Source: Cyanobacteria bacterium QS_4_48_99 (lineage in GTDB: Bacteria > Cyanobacteriota > Cyanobacteriia > Cyanobacteriales > Rubidibacteraceae). From it: a DNA stretch of 64,000 nt. Below are positions 54,662-61,834 of this stretch, one piece after another. Each line of letters opens with the position of its first letter. Positions within the stretch are counted from its first letter, which is position 1. Location of the stretch: NCBI GenBank assembly GCA_003021505.1, contig PXPT01000166.1, forward strand, positions 1 through 64,000, written 5' to 3'. The notes under the pieces are model-generated. The model was not told where the DNA came from and searched no databases. It saw only the letters and a list, made by a program, of their open reading frames with translations. The position numbers were made by a program, and so were the translations under genes.

Positions 54662-54818
54662 AAATGCAAAAAGTCCGTAGTCACTAGTCCGCAAGTCCAT
54701 AGTAGTTAACGCTCATCAAACTTGACTAACGACTAATGACTGATAATTCAATTAATGACATTGTGCATTTTCCATGCAGAAGCGTTGGGGAATGTAAGCG
54801 CAACTCGGGCAACGGTAG

Positions 54819-55181
54819 TCACGCAAAGGCAATCACGAAACTCAAAATAAGAATACTGAGCAGAATCAGCAATCCACGATTTCTTCGGTACCAAGCTTTG
54901 AAGCCTTCAATACCACCCAATTTACGGGAGCGAGATGAGCTTAACTCACTCTCAGGCTTAAAGCGATTCTCGTACAAAGTACAGGTCTTGGCGTAGGGAC
55001 GTTGGGGAAGCGTACATGTGTCATCCTCATGGTAGAGGCAGCTATCGCACAAAAACTCATCTCCGGTCGCTTGGTGCAAGGGAATCCCAGGATGACCGTA
55101 TGCTTTTAGAGGAGCTTTGCAGCGGGGACAGCTCACTGCCTGAGCATCAACGAATTGTTGACAGCGGTGACATTGGGGCAT
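54819..55181 (-). CDS. Zinc-ribbon protein with C-terminal membrane anchor
   Basis: A 120-residue protein not tied to a known pathway. The N-terminus is a double-CxxC zinc ribbon (CHRCQQFVDAQAVSCPRC), then a cysteine-rich centre (FLCDSCLYHEDDTCTLPQRP and YAKTCTLY), a charged linker, and one hydrophobic helix (about residues 102-120, LLILLSILILSFVIAFA) that would anchor it with the ribbons in the cytoplasm. Similar proteins appear across cyanobacteria as hypothetical. It is convergent with nblS. Confidence 0.8.
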   Translation of the reverse strand: MPQCHRCQQFVDAQAVSCPRCKAPLKAYGHPGIPLHQATGDEFLCDSCLYHEDDTCTLPQRPYAKTCTLYENRFKPESELSSSRSRKLGGIEGFKAWYRRNRGLLILLSILILSFVIAFA

Positions 55182-55516
55182 CGGTTACAGCTTGGTAAGT
55201 TTTGGGCAGATATTGGTGGGATGTATTCTTGCCGCAGCTTAATCGGATACATCTCTAGTTTTAGCGATTAGCCACCGGTGATTGCTCTGCCCCTAAGCTT
55301 TCGATTACCATGCTAATTGCCTTGAGGAGTGCGCTGCATCATCCTAATGATATTTAACCAAGCAGCCTAATTATGCCATTATGTAGGGGTCAAGGGAGAT
55401 AATGTGGCAGGGAAGCTGTCTGAAGAGATAGTTGGCGTTTTTGCCGATTCCAACTTCCCGGTTGCTTCACAGCTTGCTTATGATACCCGGTTGAGCCAAA
55501 TCATTAGGAATACGGT
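55182..55516. other. Gene-free divergent spacer
   Basis: 335 bp between the zinc-ribbon and phasin-like genes. I recognise no ORF, palindrome or repeat element; TTGAGG and TAATGA at 17 bp spacing (about 55322-55350) could be a weak promoter. Confidence 0.35.
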
Positions 55517-55840
55517 ATGGAAAGTAATAACTGGATTAAGCAGCTACTCATGATTGGTGTGGGAACAACCTCTGTGGTAGCTGAGAAACTGCAAGAAGTT
55601 AGTGAGCAATGGGTGAGAGAAGGGAGGATCAACCCTGACCAAGCTAGGGAGTTGGTCGATGATTTGATGCAGCGGATTCGCTCTGAGCAAGGAAACTTTG
55701 AAGAACAACTAGAGCGGCAAATGTATCAGGTATTGCAGGACTTAGGAGTTCCTCGTAAAGGGGAACTCGATGAGCTGCGCGGACGCATTGATCGCTTAGA
55801 ACGCCAGGTAAGGGATCTCGAAAATCGGAGCTGGCGCTAA
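55517..55840 (+). CDS. Phasin-family-like helical protein
   Basis: A 107-residue, almost wholly helical protein. It begins with a short hydrophobic helix (IKQLLMIGVGTTSVVAEK), then charged helices with DQARELVDDLMQRIRSEQ and a C-terminal coiled coil (DELRGRIDRLERQVRDLE). The pattern matches the cyanobacterial proteins annotated as phasin or polyhydroxyalkanoate-granule associated, which coat granules or other hydrophobic surfaces. No PHA synthase gene is near, so the role is inferred only. It lies 27 bp before the FKBP isomerase gene and is probably cotranscribed. Confidence 0.75.
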   Translation: MESNNWIKQLLMIGVGTTSVVAEKLQEVSEQWVREGRINPDQARELVDDLMQRIRSEQGNFEEQLERQMYQVLQDLGVPRKGELDELRGRIDRLERQVRDLENRSWR

Positions 55841-55867
55841 ATTATAGCTTCTCAAGAGGAATCGTGC

Positions 55868-56422
55868 ATGAGAGAAATTGTAATTAGCTTTGGGGTCATG
55901 GTTGCCTGTGTTTTAGTACTGCTAATCGCTCAAGGGTTCAATAGCGGTAGTGCGCAGCAAGCCATCGCCTCGGAGTCGAGTAACAACCAAGCCGAAGCGA
56001 GTGCAGAAACTCTAGACAAGCAATCTGAGGACGACAACACTAATCTGAGTTCGCCCAACATCCAGGGAATTGATAGCGATGAAATGGTCACTACTTCCTC
56101 GGGATTGAAGTATATCGACATTAAAGAAGGAGACGGGGAATCGCCCAGTCAAGGGGAAACAGTTGTAGTTCACTACACCGGAACCCTAAAAGATGGGACG
56201 AAATTTGATAGTTCGCGTGATCGCAATCGCCCTTTTTCGTTCAAACTAGGCGAAGGACAAGTGATCGAAGGCTGGGATGAGGGTGTTGCCTCGATGAAGG
56301 TTGGTGGGCATCGCAAAATGGTCATTCCGCCACAGCTAGGTTATGGGGAAAATGGAACTGGGGGCGTGATTCCCTCGAACGCAACCTTGATATTTGATGT
56401 AGAACTGCTCAAAATTAGCTAA
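55868..56422 (+). CDS. FKBP-type peptidyl-prolyl isomerase
   Basis: A 184-residue isomerase with an N-terminal signal or anchor (residues 5-22, VISFGVMVACVLVLLIA), a Ser/Glu-rich linker (about 30-70) and one FKBP domain (about 78-184). Active-site residues follow the family (VVVHYTGTLKDGTKFDSS, FKLGEGQVIEGWDEGV and GYGENGTGGVIPSNATLIF). It acts on proline bonds of exported or lumenal proteins. It resembles the lumenal FKBP of Synechocystis in layout. The gene is cotranscribed with the phasin-like gene and convergent with dnaB. Confidence 0.94.
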   Translation: MREIVISFGVMVACVLVLLIAQGFNSGSAQQAIASESSNNQAEASAETLDKQSEDDNTNLSSPNIQGIDSDEMVTTSSGLKYIDIKEGDGESPSQGETVVVHYTGTLKDGTKFDSSRDRNRPFSFKLGEGQVIEGWDEGVASMKVGGHRKMVIPPQLGYGENGTGGVIPSNATLIFDVELLKIS

Positions 56423-56433
56423 CACAAAATGAA

Positions 56434-57789
56434 TTAACTGGGTTGGCCTGCTAAGTTCCGAAACTTCGTCAACTCTGGGGCAAACAGCAGTTTAATCGTT
56501 CCGGTGGGACCGTTGCGATGTTTGGTAATAATTGCTTCGGCAACTCCTCTGTCGGGCGAATCGGGATTGTAGTATTCATCCCTGTAAAGCATGAGAACTA
56601 AATCCGCATCTTGCTCAATACTTCCGCTCTCGCGTAAATCCGACATCATCGGTCGCTTATTTGTCCGCTGCTCCACTCCCCGAGAGAGCTGAGACAGAGC
56701 GATAACGGGCACTTTCAGCTCGCGGGCTAGCGTTTTGAGGCTTCGGGTGATGCGAGATAACTCTTGCACGCGGTTATCGCTGCCATTGCCTTCCATTAAC
56801 TGCAAATAATCGAGCAAAATTAAGCCCAAATCTCCCTGTTCTGCCTGGAGGCGGCGCGCCTGCGATCGCATCTGCATCACGCTCTGATTGGCGGTATCGT
56901 CGATAAAAATTGGCAACTCCGATAGGTTCCCAATCGCTCTACTTAGGGATTCGAGGTCATTCTGAGTAATCCGCCCTGAGCGCAAGCGATTACTATCAAC
57001 TTCTGCTTCACTCGCTAGTAGCCGCTGTGACAACTGCTCTTGCGACATCTCCAGGCTAAACATCGCCACTGGTAACTGATGTTCCCCAGCAATACTGCGG
57101 GCAATATTTAGTCCAAAGGCTGTTTTTCCCATTGACGGTCTGCCTGCGAAGATTAGCAAGTCAGAGCGCTGGAAACCACTCGTTATGGCATCTAAGTCAT
57201 AGAAGCCACAGCGGATACCTGGTAATGTACTTTGGGTGTGCCGATTTTCAATTTCGTTAAATGTTTGAATGATGGTATCGGCAATGGGAACCAAGCCTTG
57301 CTGAGGGCGCTCCTGGGTAAGGCTGAAAATTTTTTGCTCGGATTGGTCGAGGACAGACTCTAGCTCCGTGGCGGTATCGTAACCTAGCTCGGTAATCTCG
57401 TTGCCCACAGAAATCAACTGACGGCGCAGGTATTTGTCTCTAATTAACGCCCCATACCCATCAATATTGACCGCCGAAACCGTGCGGTCTACTAACTGCG
57501 CTAACTTGCTTTTGCCTCCGACTTTCTCAAGGATGCCATTGTCCTGTAACCAAGTGGTAACGGTCATTAAATCAGTCGGCTTCCCCTGGGTATGAAGCTT
57601 CAACGCCGCTTGATAAATCGCTCGGTGTGCCTCAGTGTAAAACGCTTCTGGAGCAAGCAACTCAGCTACCCGACCCATTGCTTCTGGGTCCAGCAAAATA
57701 CCGCCAAGAATGGACTCCTCAGCCTCCAGATTTTGTGGGGGAAGGGAGTTGCCAGAAACCTGAGAGTTAAATCCGTGTGCCATTGCCAT
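56434..57789 (-). CDS. dnaB: Replicative DNA helicase
   Basis: A 451-residue hexameric helicase that unwinds DNA at the replication fork. The N-terminal domain has PPQNLEAEESILGGIL; the RecA-like domain has Walker A AGRPSMGKTAFG (near residue 215), LILLDYLQLM for Walker B, and the VIALSQLSRGVEQR arginine-finger region. Many cyanobacterial dnaB genes hold an intein in this domain; this one is continuous with no insertion. It lies after rplI on the same strand, the common rplI-dnaB order, but the 235 bp spacer between them is filled by repeats. Confidence 0.97.
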   Translation of the reverse strand: MAMAHGFNSQVSGNSLPPQNLEAEESILGGILLDPEAMGRVAELLAPEAFYTEAHRAIYQAALKLHTQGKPTDLMTVTTWLQDNGILEKVGGKSKLAQLVDRTVSAVNIDGYGALIRDKYLRRQLISVGNEITELGYDTATELESVLDQSEQKIFSLTQERPQQGLVPIADTIIQTFNEIENRHTQSTLPGIRCGFYDLDAITSGFQRSDLLIFAGRPSMGKTAFGLNIARSIAGEHQLPVAMFSLEMSQEQLSQRLLASEAEVDSNRLRSGRITQNDLESLSRAIGNLSELPIFIDDTANQSVMQMRSQARRLQAEQGDLGLILLDYLQLMEGNGSDNRVQELSRITRSLKTLARELKVPVIALSQLSRGVEQRTNKRPMMSDLRESGSIEQDADLVLMLYRDEYYNPDSPDRGVAEAIITKHRNGPTGTIKLLFAPELTKFRNLAGQPS

Positions 57790-58023
57790 AGTTCGGTGCG
57801 GAGGAGCGGAGGTGCGGAGGCGCGGAGGTGCAGAGAGAGCAAGTGAGGAGTGAGGGGTAGGGGTGGCCGGCGGCTCGCCCGTACAGGAGTGAGGAGCAAA
57901 ATTAGCTGATTTGATGCAAGGATTCTATCAGAATTTCTAACACTCTCACCCTCTCACGCCCTCACTTCTTTCCCCTCTATTCCTCTGCTCCCCTGCTCCC
58001 CTGCTCCCCTGCCCCCCTACTCC
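57788..58023. repeat. G-rich/C-rich repeat between rplI and dnaB
   Basis: Starts with GTGCGGAGGAGCGGAGGTGC and repeats of GCGGAGG, then AGTGAGGAGTGAGG, a GGCCGGCGGCTCGCCCG palindrome-like unit, and a pyrimidine arm with CCCTCTCACGCCCTCACTTC and four CCCCTGCTCC-type units. The arms are complementary over much of their length. Confidence 0.6.
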
Positions 58024-58024
58024 C

Positions 58025-58486
58025 CTAACTGGGAGAAACTTGAAGTTCAATCTCGGCAGTGACTTCTGAGTGCAGCCTTACTTGTGCCTGGTAGAACCCT
58101 GTCTTACTGATGTCCTCGGGAAGGCTAATTCCCCGTCGGTCTACTTCCTGACCAGTTGTTTCTTTAATTGCCTCTGCCAGTTCTTGGGTGGTGACTGTTC
58201 CAAAGATGGCATCTCCTTCTCCCACCTGTTTGCGAATGGTGAAGCGACCAATTGTTTCGAGGGCAGTCTTGCGCTCCTCTGCTTTCCGTTTCTCTTCTAG
58301 CAAGCGTTGTCGCTCTTTCTCTTTTCGGTGTTCAGCTTGCTTGAGAATCCCGGGAGTCGCTACTGTGGCTTTCCCTTGGGGCACTAAATAGTTGCGAGCG
58401 TAGCCCGGTGCGACTTCAACTAAATCATCGGTTTTGCCCAGTTTTCTAACATTTTGATTCAATACAACTTGTACGCGCTTTGCCAT
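58025..58486 (-). CDS. rplI: 50S ribosomal protein L9
   Basis: A 153-residue L9, two domains joined by a long helix. [17 protein letters not shown] and [15 protein letters not shown] form the N-terminal RNA-binding domain with the conserved GYARNYL; the linker [19 protein letters not shown] is typical; the C-terminal domain (about 80-150) ends [12 protein letters not shown]. Length is standard for cyanobacteria. It is encoded upstream of dnaB on the same strand. Confidence 0.97.
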   Translation of the reverse strand: MAKRVQVVLNQNVRKLGKTDDLVEVAPGYARNYLVPQGKATVATPGILKQAEHRKEKERQRLLEEKRKAEERKTALETIGRFTIRKQVGEGDAIFGTVTTQELAEAIKETTGQEVDRRGISLPEDISKTGFYQAQVRLHSEVTAEIELQVSPS

Positions 58487-58498
58487 AGTTCCTCCTAG

Positions 58499-58538
58499 AG
58501 TTACAGGTTATAGGTTACAGGTTACAGGCTACAGGTGA
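58499..58538. repeat. TTACAGGT tandem repeat
   Basis: Five near-tandem units of the GTTACAG/GTTATAG type immediately upstream of rplI on the gene's 5' side, so it must lie in or near the rplI leader. Same family as at 42196, 47362 and 48077. Confidence 0.65.
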
Positions 58539-58540
58539 TT

Positions 58541-58712
58541 CAAGTGAGGAGTGAGGAGGTGTTCTGTGCAGAGGTGCTCCAGGTGCGGAGGAGAGGAATT
58601 GATCTGCTTGTTTTTCCTTTGCCCCTCTGCTCCCCTGCTTCCCCAGCTCCCCCTGCTTTCCCAACCCTCTCACGCTCTCACGCGCTCACGCCTCACTTTC
58701 CCAACTCCCCGC
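58541..58712. repeat. G-rich/C-rich dispersed repeat element
   Basis: AAGTGAGGAGTGAGGAGG, TCTGTGCAGAGG, AGGTGCGGAGGAGAGG, the core TTGATCTGCTTGTTT, then CCCCTCTGCTCCCCTGC and CCCTCTCACGCTCTCACGC. The core matches the element at 598-681 closely. Confidence 0.6.
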
Positions 58713-58721
58713 GTCATCCTA

Positions 58722-59495
58722 TTAAAATCGGTCTTTCATGCCTCGCAGATACCCAAATGTCTGTACGGGGTCTTTACTGTTAGCTGCTGTTTGTAGCGCC
58801 GAATCCTCCCAGCGGAGAAAGGGATTGGTGCGCTTTTCAATGCCCAGTTGAGAGGGAATAGTTGCCTCTTGGTGACGGCGTGCTTGTTCTACTTCAGCGT
58901 AACGGGTTTGTAAGTCTGAGTTTTGGGAATCGACACTCAGGGCAAATTTGAGATTCTTCAGGGTATACTCATGACCGCACCAGACGCGCGTATTATCGGG
59001 TAAATCCCGTAGTTTGCCTAGGGACTCCACCATTTGAGCGGCTGTTCCTTCCAATAGCCTGCCACAGCCTCCGGCAAATAAAGTGTCGCCAGAAAACAAC
59101 TCTCCTGTTTCCTCGGGGGATTCTGGGGGAAAATAGTAGGCAATCTGAGCGCGGGTGTGCCCTGGCGTAAAAATAACCTTGCCAACGCGGCCTGCAAACT
59201 CCACATGGTCCCCCTCTTGCAAAAACTCCTTTTGCTCGGGGATTCTGCCTTTATCTTCTACTCCCCCATAAACTCTGGCATCGGGGAAACTTTCTTTGAG
59301 CTGCCGATTGCCTCCCACATGGTCAAAATGATGGTGAGTATTTAAAATGGCGACTAACTCTGCCCCCAACTCTTCCAAAAGCTGCAATACAGGTTTGGCT
59401 TCTGCCGGGTCAACGACTGCTGCGGTCTGCCGTTGGGGGTCATGCAGTACGTACATGTAGTTGTCAGATAGTGCTGGAAGCCGTTTTATCTGCAT
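58722..59495 (-). CDS. gloB: Hydroxyacylglutathione hydrolase (glyoxalase II)
   Basis: A 257-residue metallo-beta-lactamase-fold thioesterase that releases D-lactate from S-lactoylglutathione, completing methylglyoxal detoxification. The metal motif is NTHHHFDHVGG (HxHxDH), with VDPAEAKP upstream, TPGHTRAQIAYY, LFAGGCGRL and CGHEYTL supplying the remaining ligands. The C-terminal domain ends TFGYLRGMKDRF, as in the family. Full length. It is upstream of rplI and downstream of rpaA on the same strand but with a repeat-filled gap, so probably separately transcribed. Confidence 0.95.
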   Translation of the reverse strand: MQIKRLPALSDNYMYVLHDPQRQTAAVVDPAEAKPVLQLLEELGAELVAILNTHHHFDHVGGNRQLKESFPDARVYGGVEDKGRIPEQKEFLQEGDHVEFAGRVGKVIFTPGHTRAQIAYYFPPESPEETGELFSGDTLFAGGCGRLLEGTAAQMVESLGKLRDLPDNTRVWCGHEYTLKNLKFALSVDSQNSDLQTRYAEVEQARRHQEATIPSQLGIEKRTNPFLRWEDSALQTAANSKDPVQTFGYLRGMKDRF

Positions 59496-59571
59496 CTGTT
59501 ACTTCCTCGGATTATTCTGCTGTCTACTAGGGTTTCTTTCATCGCGCTTCGTTATTGATAAACTTTCCACT

Positions 59572-60315
59572 TTACACCGCTGCTGAGTCAGTCTCTGCTT
59601 CTGAGCATTCGTTACTAGACAACTCCAGGCAATAACCCGCACCGTACACAGTCTTAATATAGTGGGGATGACGTGGCTCAGGCTCTAACTTGGTTCTCAA
59701 ATGCCTAACATGAACCCGGATAGTTTCTACATCGTCATCTGGGTCGTAGCCCCAAACTTCTTTAAGGATTTCACTGGGGGAAACGGTTTGCCCATGACGC
59801 TGCAATAAACAGTGAAGTAACTCAAACTCTAAATGGGTGAGCTTGATGGTTTTGTTAAACCAAATCACCTCGAATCGTTCCGGAACCAGCGTCAAAGGAC
59901 CGTAATTAAGTATTTCAGAGTGCTTTGCCGCTTGGGGAATGCGGTCTGCTCGCCGTAGTAAAGCTCGCACCCTTGCCAACATCTCTTCCACTTCAAAGGG
60001 TTTAGTTAGGTAATCGTCAGCACCCGCATTCAACCCCTCTACCTTGTCATGAGTTTGACCAAGAGCTGTCAGCATTAGAACCGGAATATCGGCAGTGCGC
60101 TTATCCCGACGCAGTCGCTGGCAGATGGTGAAGCCATCAACTCTGGGCAACATCAAATCAAGCATAGTCAGCTCTGGCTGTAATTGCATCGCTAGAGCTT
60201 GACCTTTAATGCCGTCTTTGGCCAGCTTGACCTTGTATCCAGCCATCCCCAAGTTGATAGATACTAACTCTGAAATTGCAGGGTCATCTTCAATGACGAG
60301 TATTCGAGGCATCAT
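59572..60315 (-). CDS. rpaA: Response regulator RpaA
   Basis: A 247-residue OmpR-type regulator. The receiver begins [20 protein letters not shown]; the phosphoacceptor is Asp53 in [11 protein letters not shown], the position known in RpaA, and [10 protein letters not shown] carries the conserved Lys. The winged-helix domain has [20 protein letters not shown] and [20 protein letters not shown]. This matches RpaA, the SasA/CikA-controlled output regulator of the circadian clock, and not the similar RpaB (which has a different receiver start). The start could be the ATG at 60315 or 60312. kai and sasA are not in the window. The upstream spacer is AT-rich. Confidence 0.93.
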   Translation of the reverse strand: MMPRILVIEDDPAISELVSINLGMAGYKVKLAKDGIKGQALAMQLQPELTMLDLMLPRVDGFTICQRLRRDKRTADIPVLMLTALGQTHDKVEGLNAGADDYLTKPFEVEEMLARVRALLRRADRIPQAAKHSEILNYGPLTLVPERFEVIWFNKTIKLTHLEFELLHCLLQRHGQTVSPSEILKEVWGYDPDDDVETIRVHVRHLRTKLEPEPRHPHYIKTVYGAGYCLELSSNECSEAETDSAAV

Positions 60316-60700
60316 GGAAAGGCGTTGGCTATACTCTAATTTTTTAAGTTTCGATAATAAATGTAGTCACAACATTAAGAATACTGTACTTATTATAAGC
60401 ATGAATTCTGAATTTTTTCTAAAGACAACTGGAGCTGGCTTACTCCTTTCAGAGAAAATAAGCCGCTAGCCTAACATATATTAAGATAGTTTGACATATT
60501 ATAGCTGGCGTAATTTCAACTTTTTTGCTTCTGCATGGAGTTGCGATCGCCTTTTTTGATCGAACTCCATCAATCTCTCAGCAGCGCTCGTCAACTAAGT
60601 GCTAAAAAAAATTGCAGTATTTTTTATACTTTAATACTCCCGTATTTTTTCGGAAGTTAGGCGCAGCACCTCTCTGCCAAATTCGCAAAAAGTATTAACA
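60316..60700. other. AT-rich divergent spacer upstream of rpaA
   Basis: 385 bp between rpaA (minus) and the alpha/beta hydrolase gene (plus). It contains TATAAT on the minus strand at about 60499, an HIP1-like GCGATCGC near 60543 and several TATTTTTT runs near 60620-60650. No ORF or RNA is recognised. A possible rpaA promoter lies here, but the -35 is unclear. Confidence 0.4.
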
Positions 60701-61738
60701 ATGAAGCATAAAGTACCTTATCAACCTCCCTGGTATCTCAAGAATGGCTTGTTTCAAACTCTAGCCACCAGCTTCTGGTATGGAAAGAGCTGGCAACGCT
60801 GGGGGAATGGGGTTCGGTGGTTATCTCACCTGCCCGTTGTTCGGTGGCAGGAGAAAGTGTTTACCGGGGCGGAGGATGTGCCTTTATGGGGATTGTGGAG
60901 TTGTCCAAACCCGGCAAAAGCCACTCTCATTATTAACTATGGCATTACAGGAGAGACAGATAATGCCTGGTACGCTCACGTCCTTGCACGTAAAGCCTAC
61001 GCAAGGGGTTGGGCAGTGTTGCTCTACGATTGGCGAGGTCACGGTAAGAGCGCGGAACTCTCGCCTGTGCCCACTTCGGATGGCTGGCGGGAAGGGGTTG
61101 ACCAAGTGAAGTTGGCACAGCAGTTAGTGGATTTGGGATGTCCAGCAGCAGTGGCACTGGCCGGCTTTTCTCTGGGAGGACAGTTAGTTCTGTGGGGATT
61201 GAAGGCAGCAGTGGAAGAAGACAGTGCTTTGATTCTCACCGGTGCGGTACTTTCTCCCAATCTGGAATCCAATCGTTCTCTAGACTATTTGACTACCAAG
61301 CCCGCTGGAAGGATAATTGAGCAGGCTTTGACCAATCAGTTACGCACTGAGGCAAACAAACGTCGGGAACGCTTCCCGGAAGCAGTTAAACCAGCGGCAG
61401 TGGAGCGAGTGGACTCGATTCGGGCGTTTGACCGAGAGATGGTGATTAATTACTACGGGTTCGCTAGTGTGAGTGAATACTATCAAAAGACCAGTGGGCT
61501 CTACCTGTTGAATCGGTTGGAGTTGCCTTATCTGGTGATTTATGCAGGGGATGACCCCATGTTTGATCCAGCCTTAGTGCCAGAGATAGAACGGCGCGTG
61601 AGTTGTAATCGGTATGGTCATTTAATGTTGACTCCTCAAGGGGGTCATGTGTCTCATATTGCGGCAAAGACAGGTTTAGAAGATGAGTTTTGGGGTCTCA
61701 ATCGGTTGCTGGAGTTTTGCGAGGAGCAGGTGGAGTAG
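60701..61738 (+). CDS. Alpha/beta hydrolase, YheT-like
   Basis: A 345-residue alpha/beta-fold hydrolase of the YheT (COG0429-type) family. The nucleophile elbow is AGFSLGGQ; the acid is Asp in YAGDDPMFDP and the histidine is in TPQGGHVSHIA. An oxyanion-hole segment INYGITGETDNAWY and LLYDWRGHGKSAEL precede. There is no signal peptide. Relatives are predicted esterases acting on membrane lipids; the substrate is unknown. The gene stands alone, facing the kinase gene convergently. Confidence 0.87.
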   Translation: MKHKVPYQPPWYLKNGLFQTLATSFWYGKSWQRWGNGVRWLSHLPVVRWQEKVFTGAEDVPLWGLWSCPNPAKATLIINYGITGETDNAWYAHVLARKAYARGWAVLLYDWRGHGKSAELSPVPTSDGWREGVDQVKLAQQLVDLGCPAAVALAGFSLGGQLVLWGLKAAVEEDSALILTGAVLSPNLESNRSLDYLTTKPAGRIIEQALTNQLRTEANKRRERFPEAVKPAAVERVDSIRAFDREMVINYYGFASVSEYYQKTSGLYLLNRLELPYLVIYAGDDPMFDPALVPEIERRVSCNRYGHLMLTPQGGHVSHIAAKTGLEDEFWGLNRLLEFCEEQVE

Positions 61739-61767
61739 GGGGAGCGGAGGGGCAGAGGAGCAGAATA

Positions 61768-61797
61768 TACCTGCAATCTGTAACCTGTAACCTTAAA
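61768..61797. repeat. CTGTAACC-type tandem repeat
   Basis: CCTGCAATCTGTAACCTGTAACC, another member of the TTACAGGT family, preceded by GGGGCAGAGGAGCAG (61748-61762), the purine arm of the G-rich elements. It fills the convergent spacer between the hydrolase and kinase genes. Confidence 0.6.
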
Positions 61798-61834
61798 GCT
61801 CATCCCGCAGCGGTGCAACGCCAAAAAAGGTAGT

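Noticed and set aside
56434-57789. Intein in dnaB
   Set aside because: The helicase domain is continuous with no extra block or splice motifs.
58499-58538. Tandem units considered as a CRISPR array
   Set aside because: Units are only seven to eight bases, adjacent without spacers, and no cas genes are present.
59572-60315. First considered as RpaB, the usual partner of NblS
   Set aside because: The receiver start [17 protein letters not shown] and the phrase [18 protein letters not shown] match RpaA, not RpaB.
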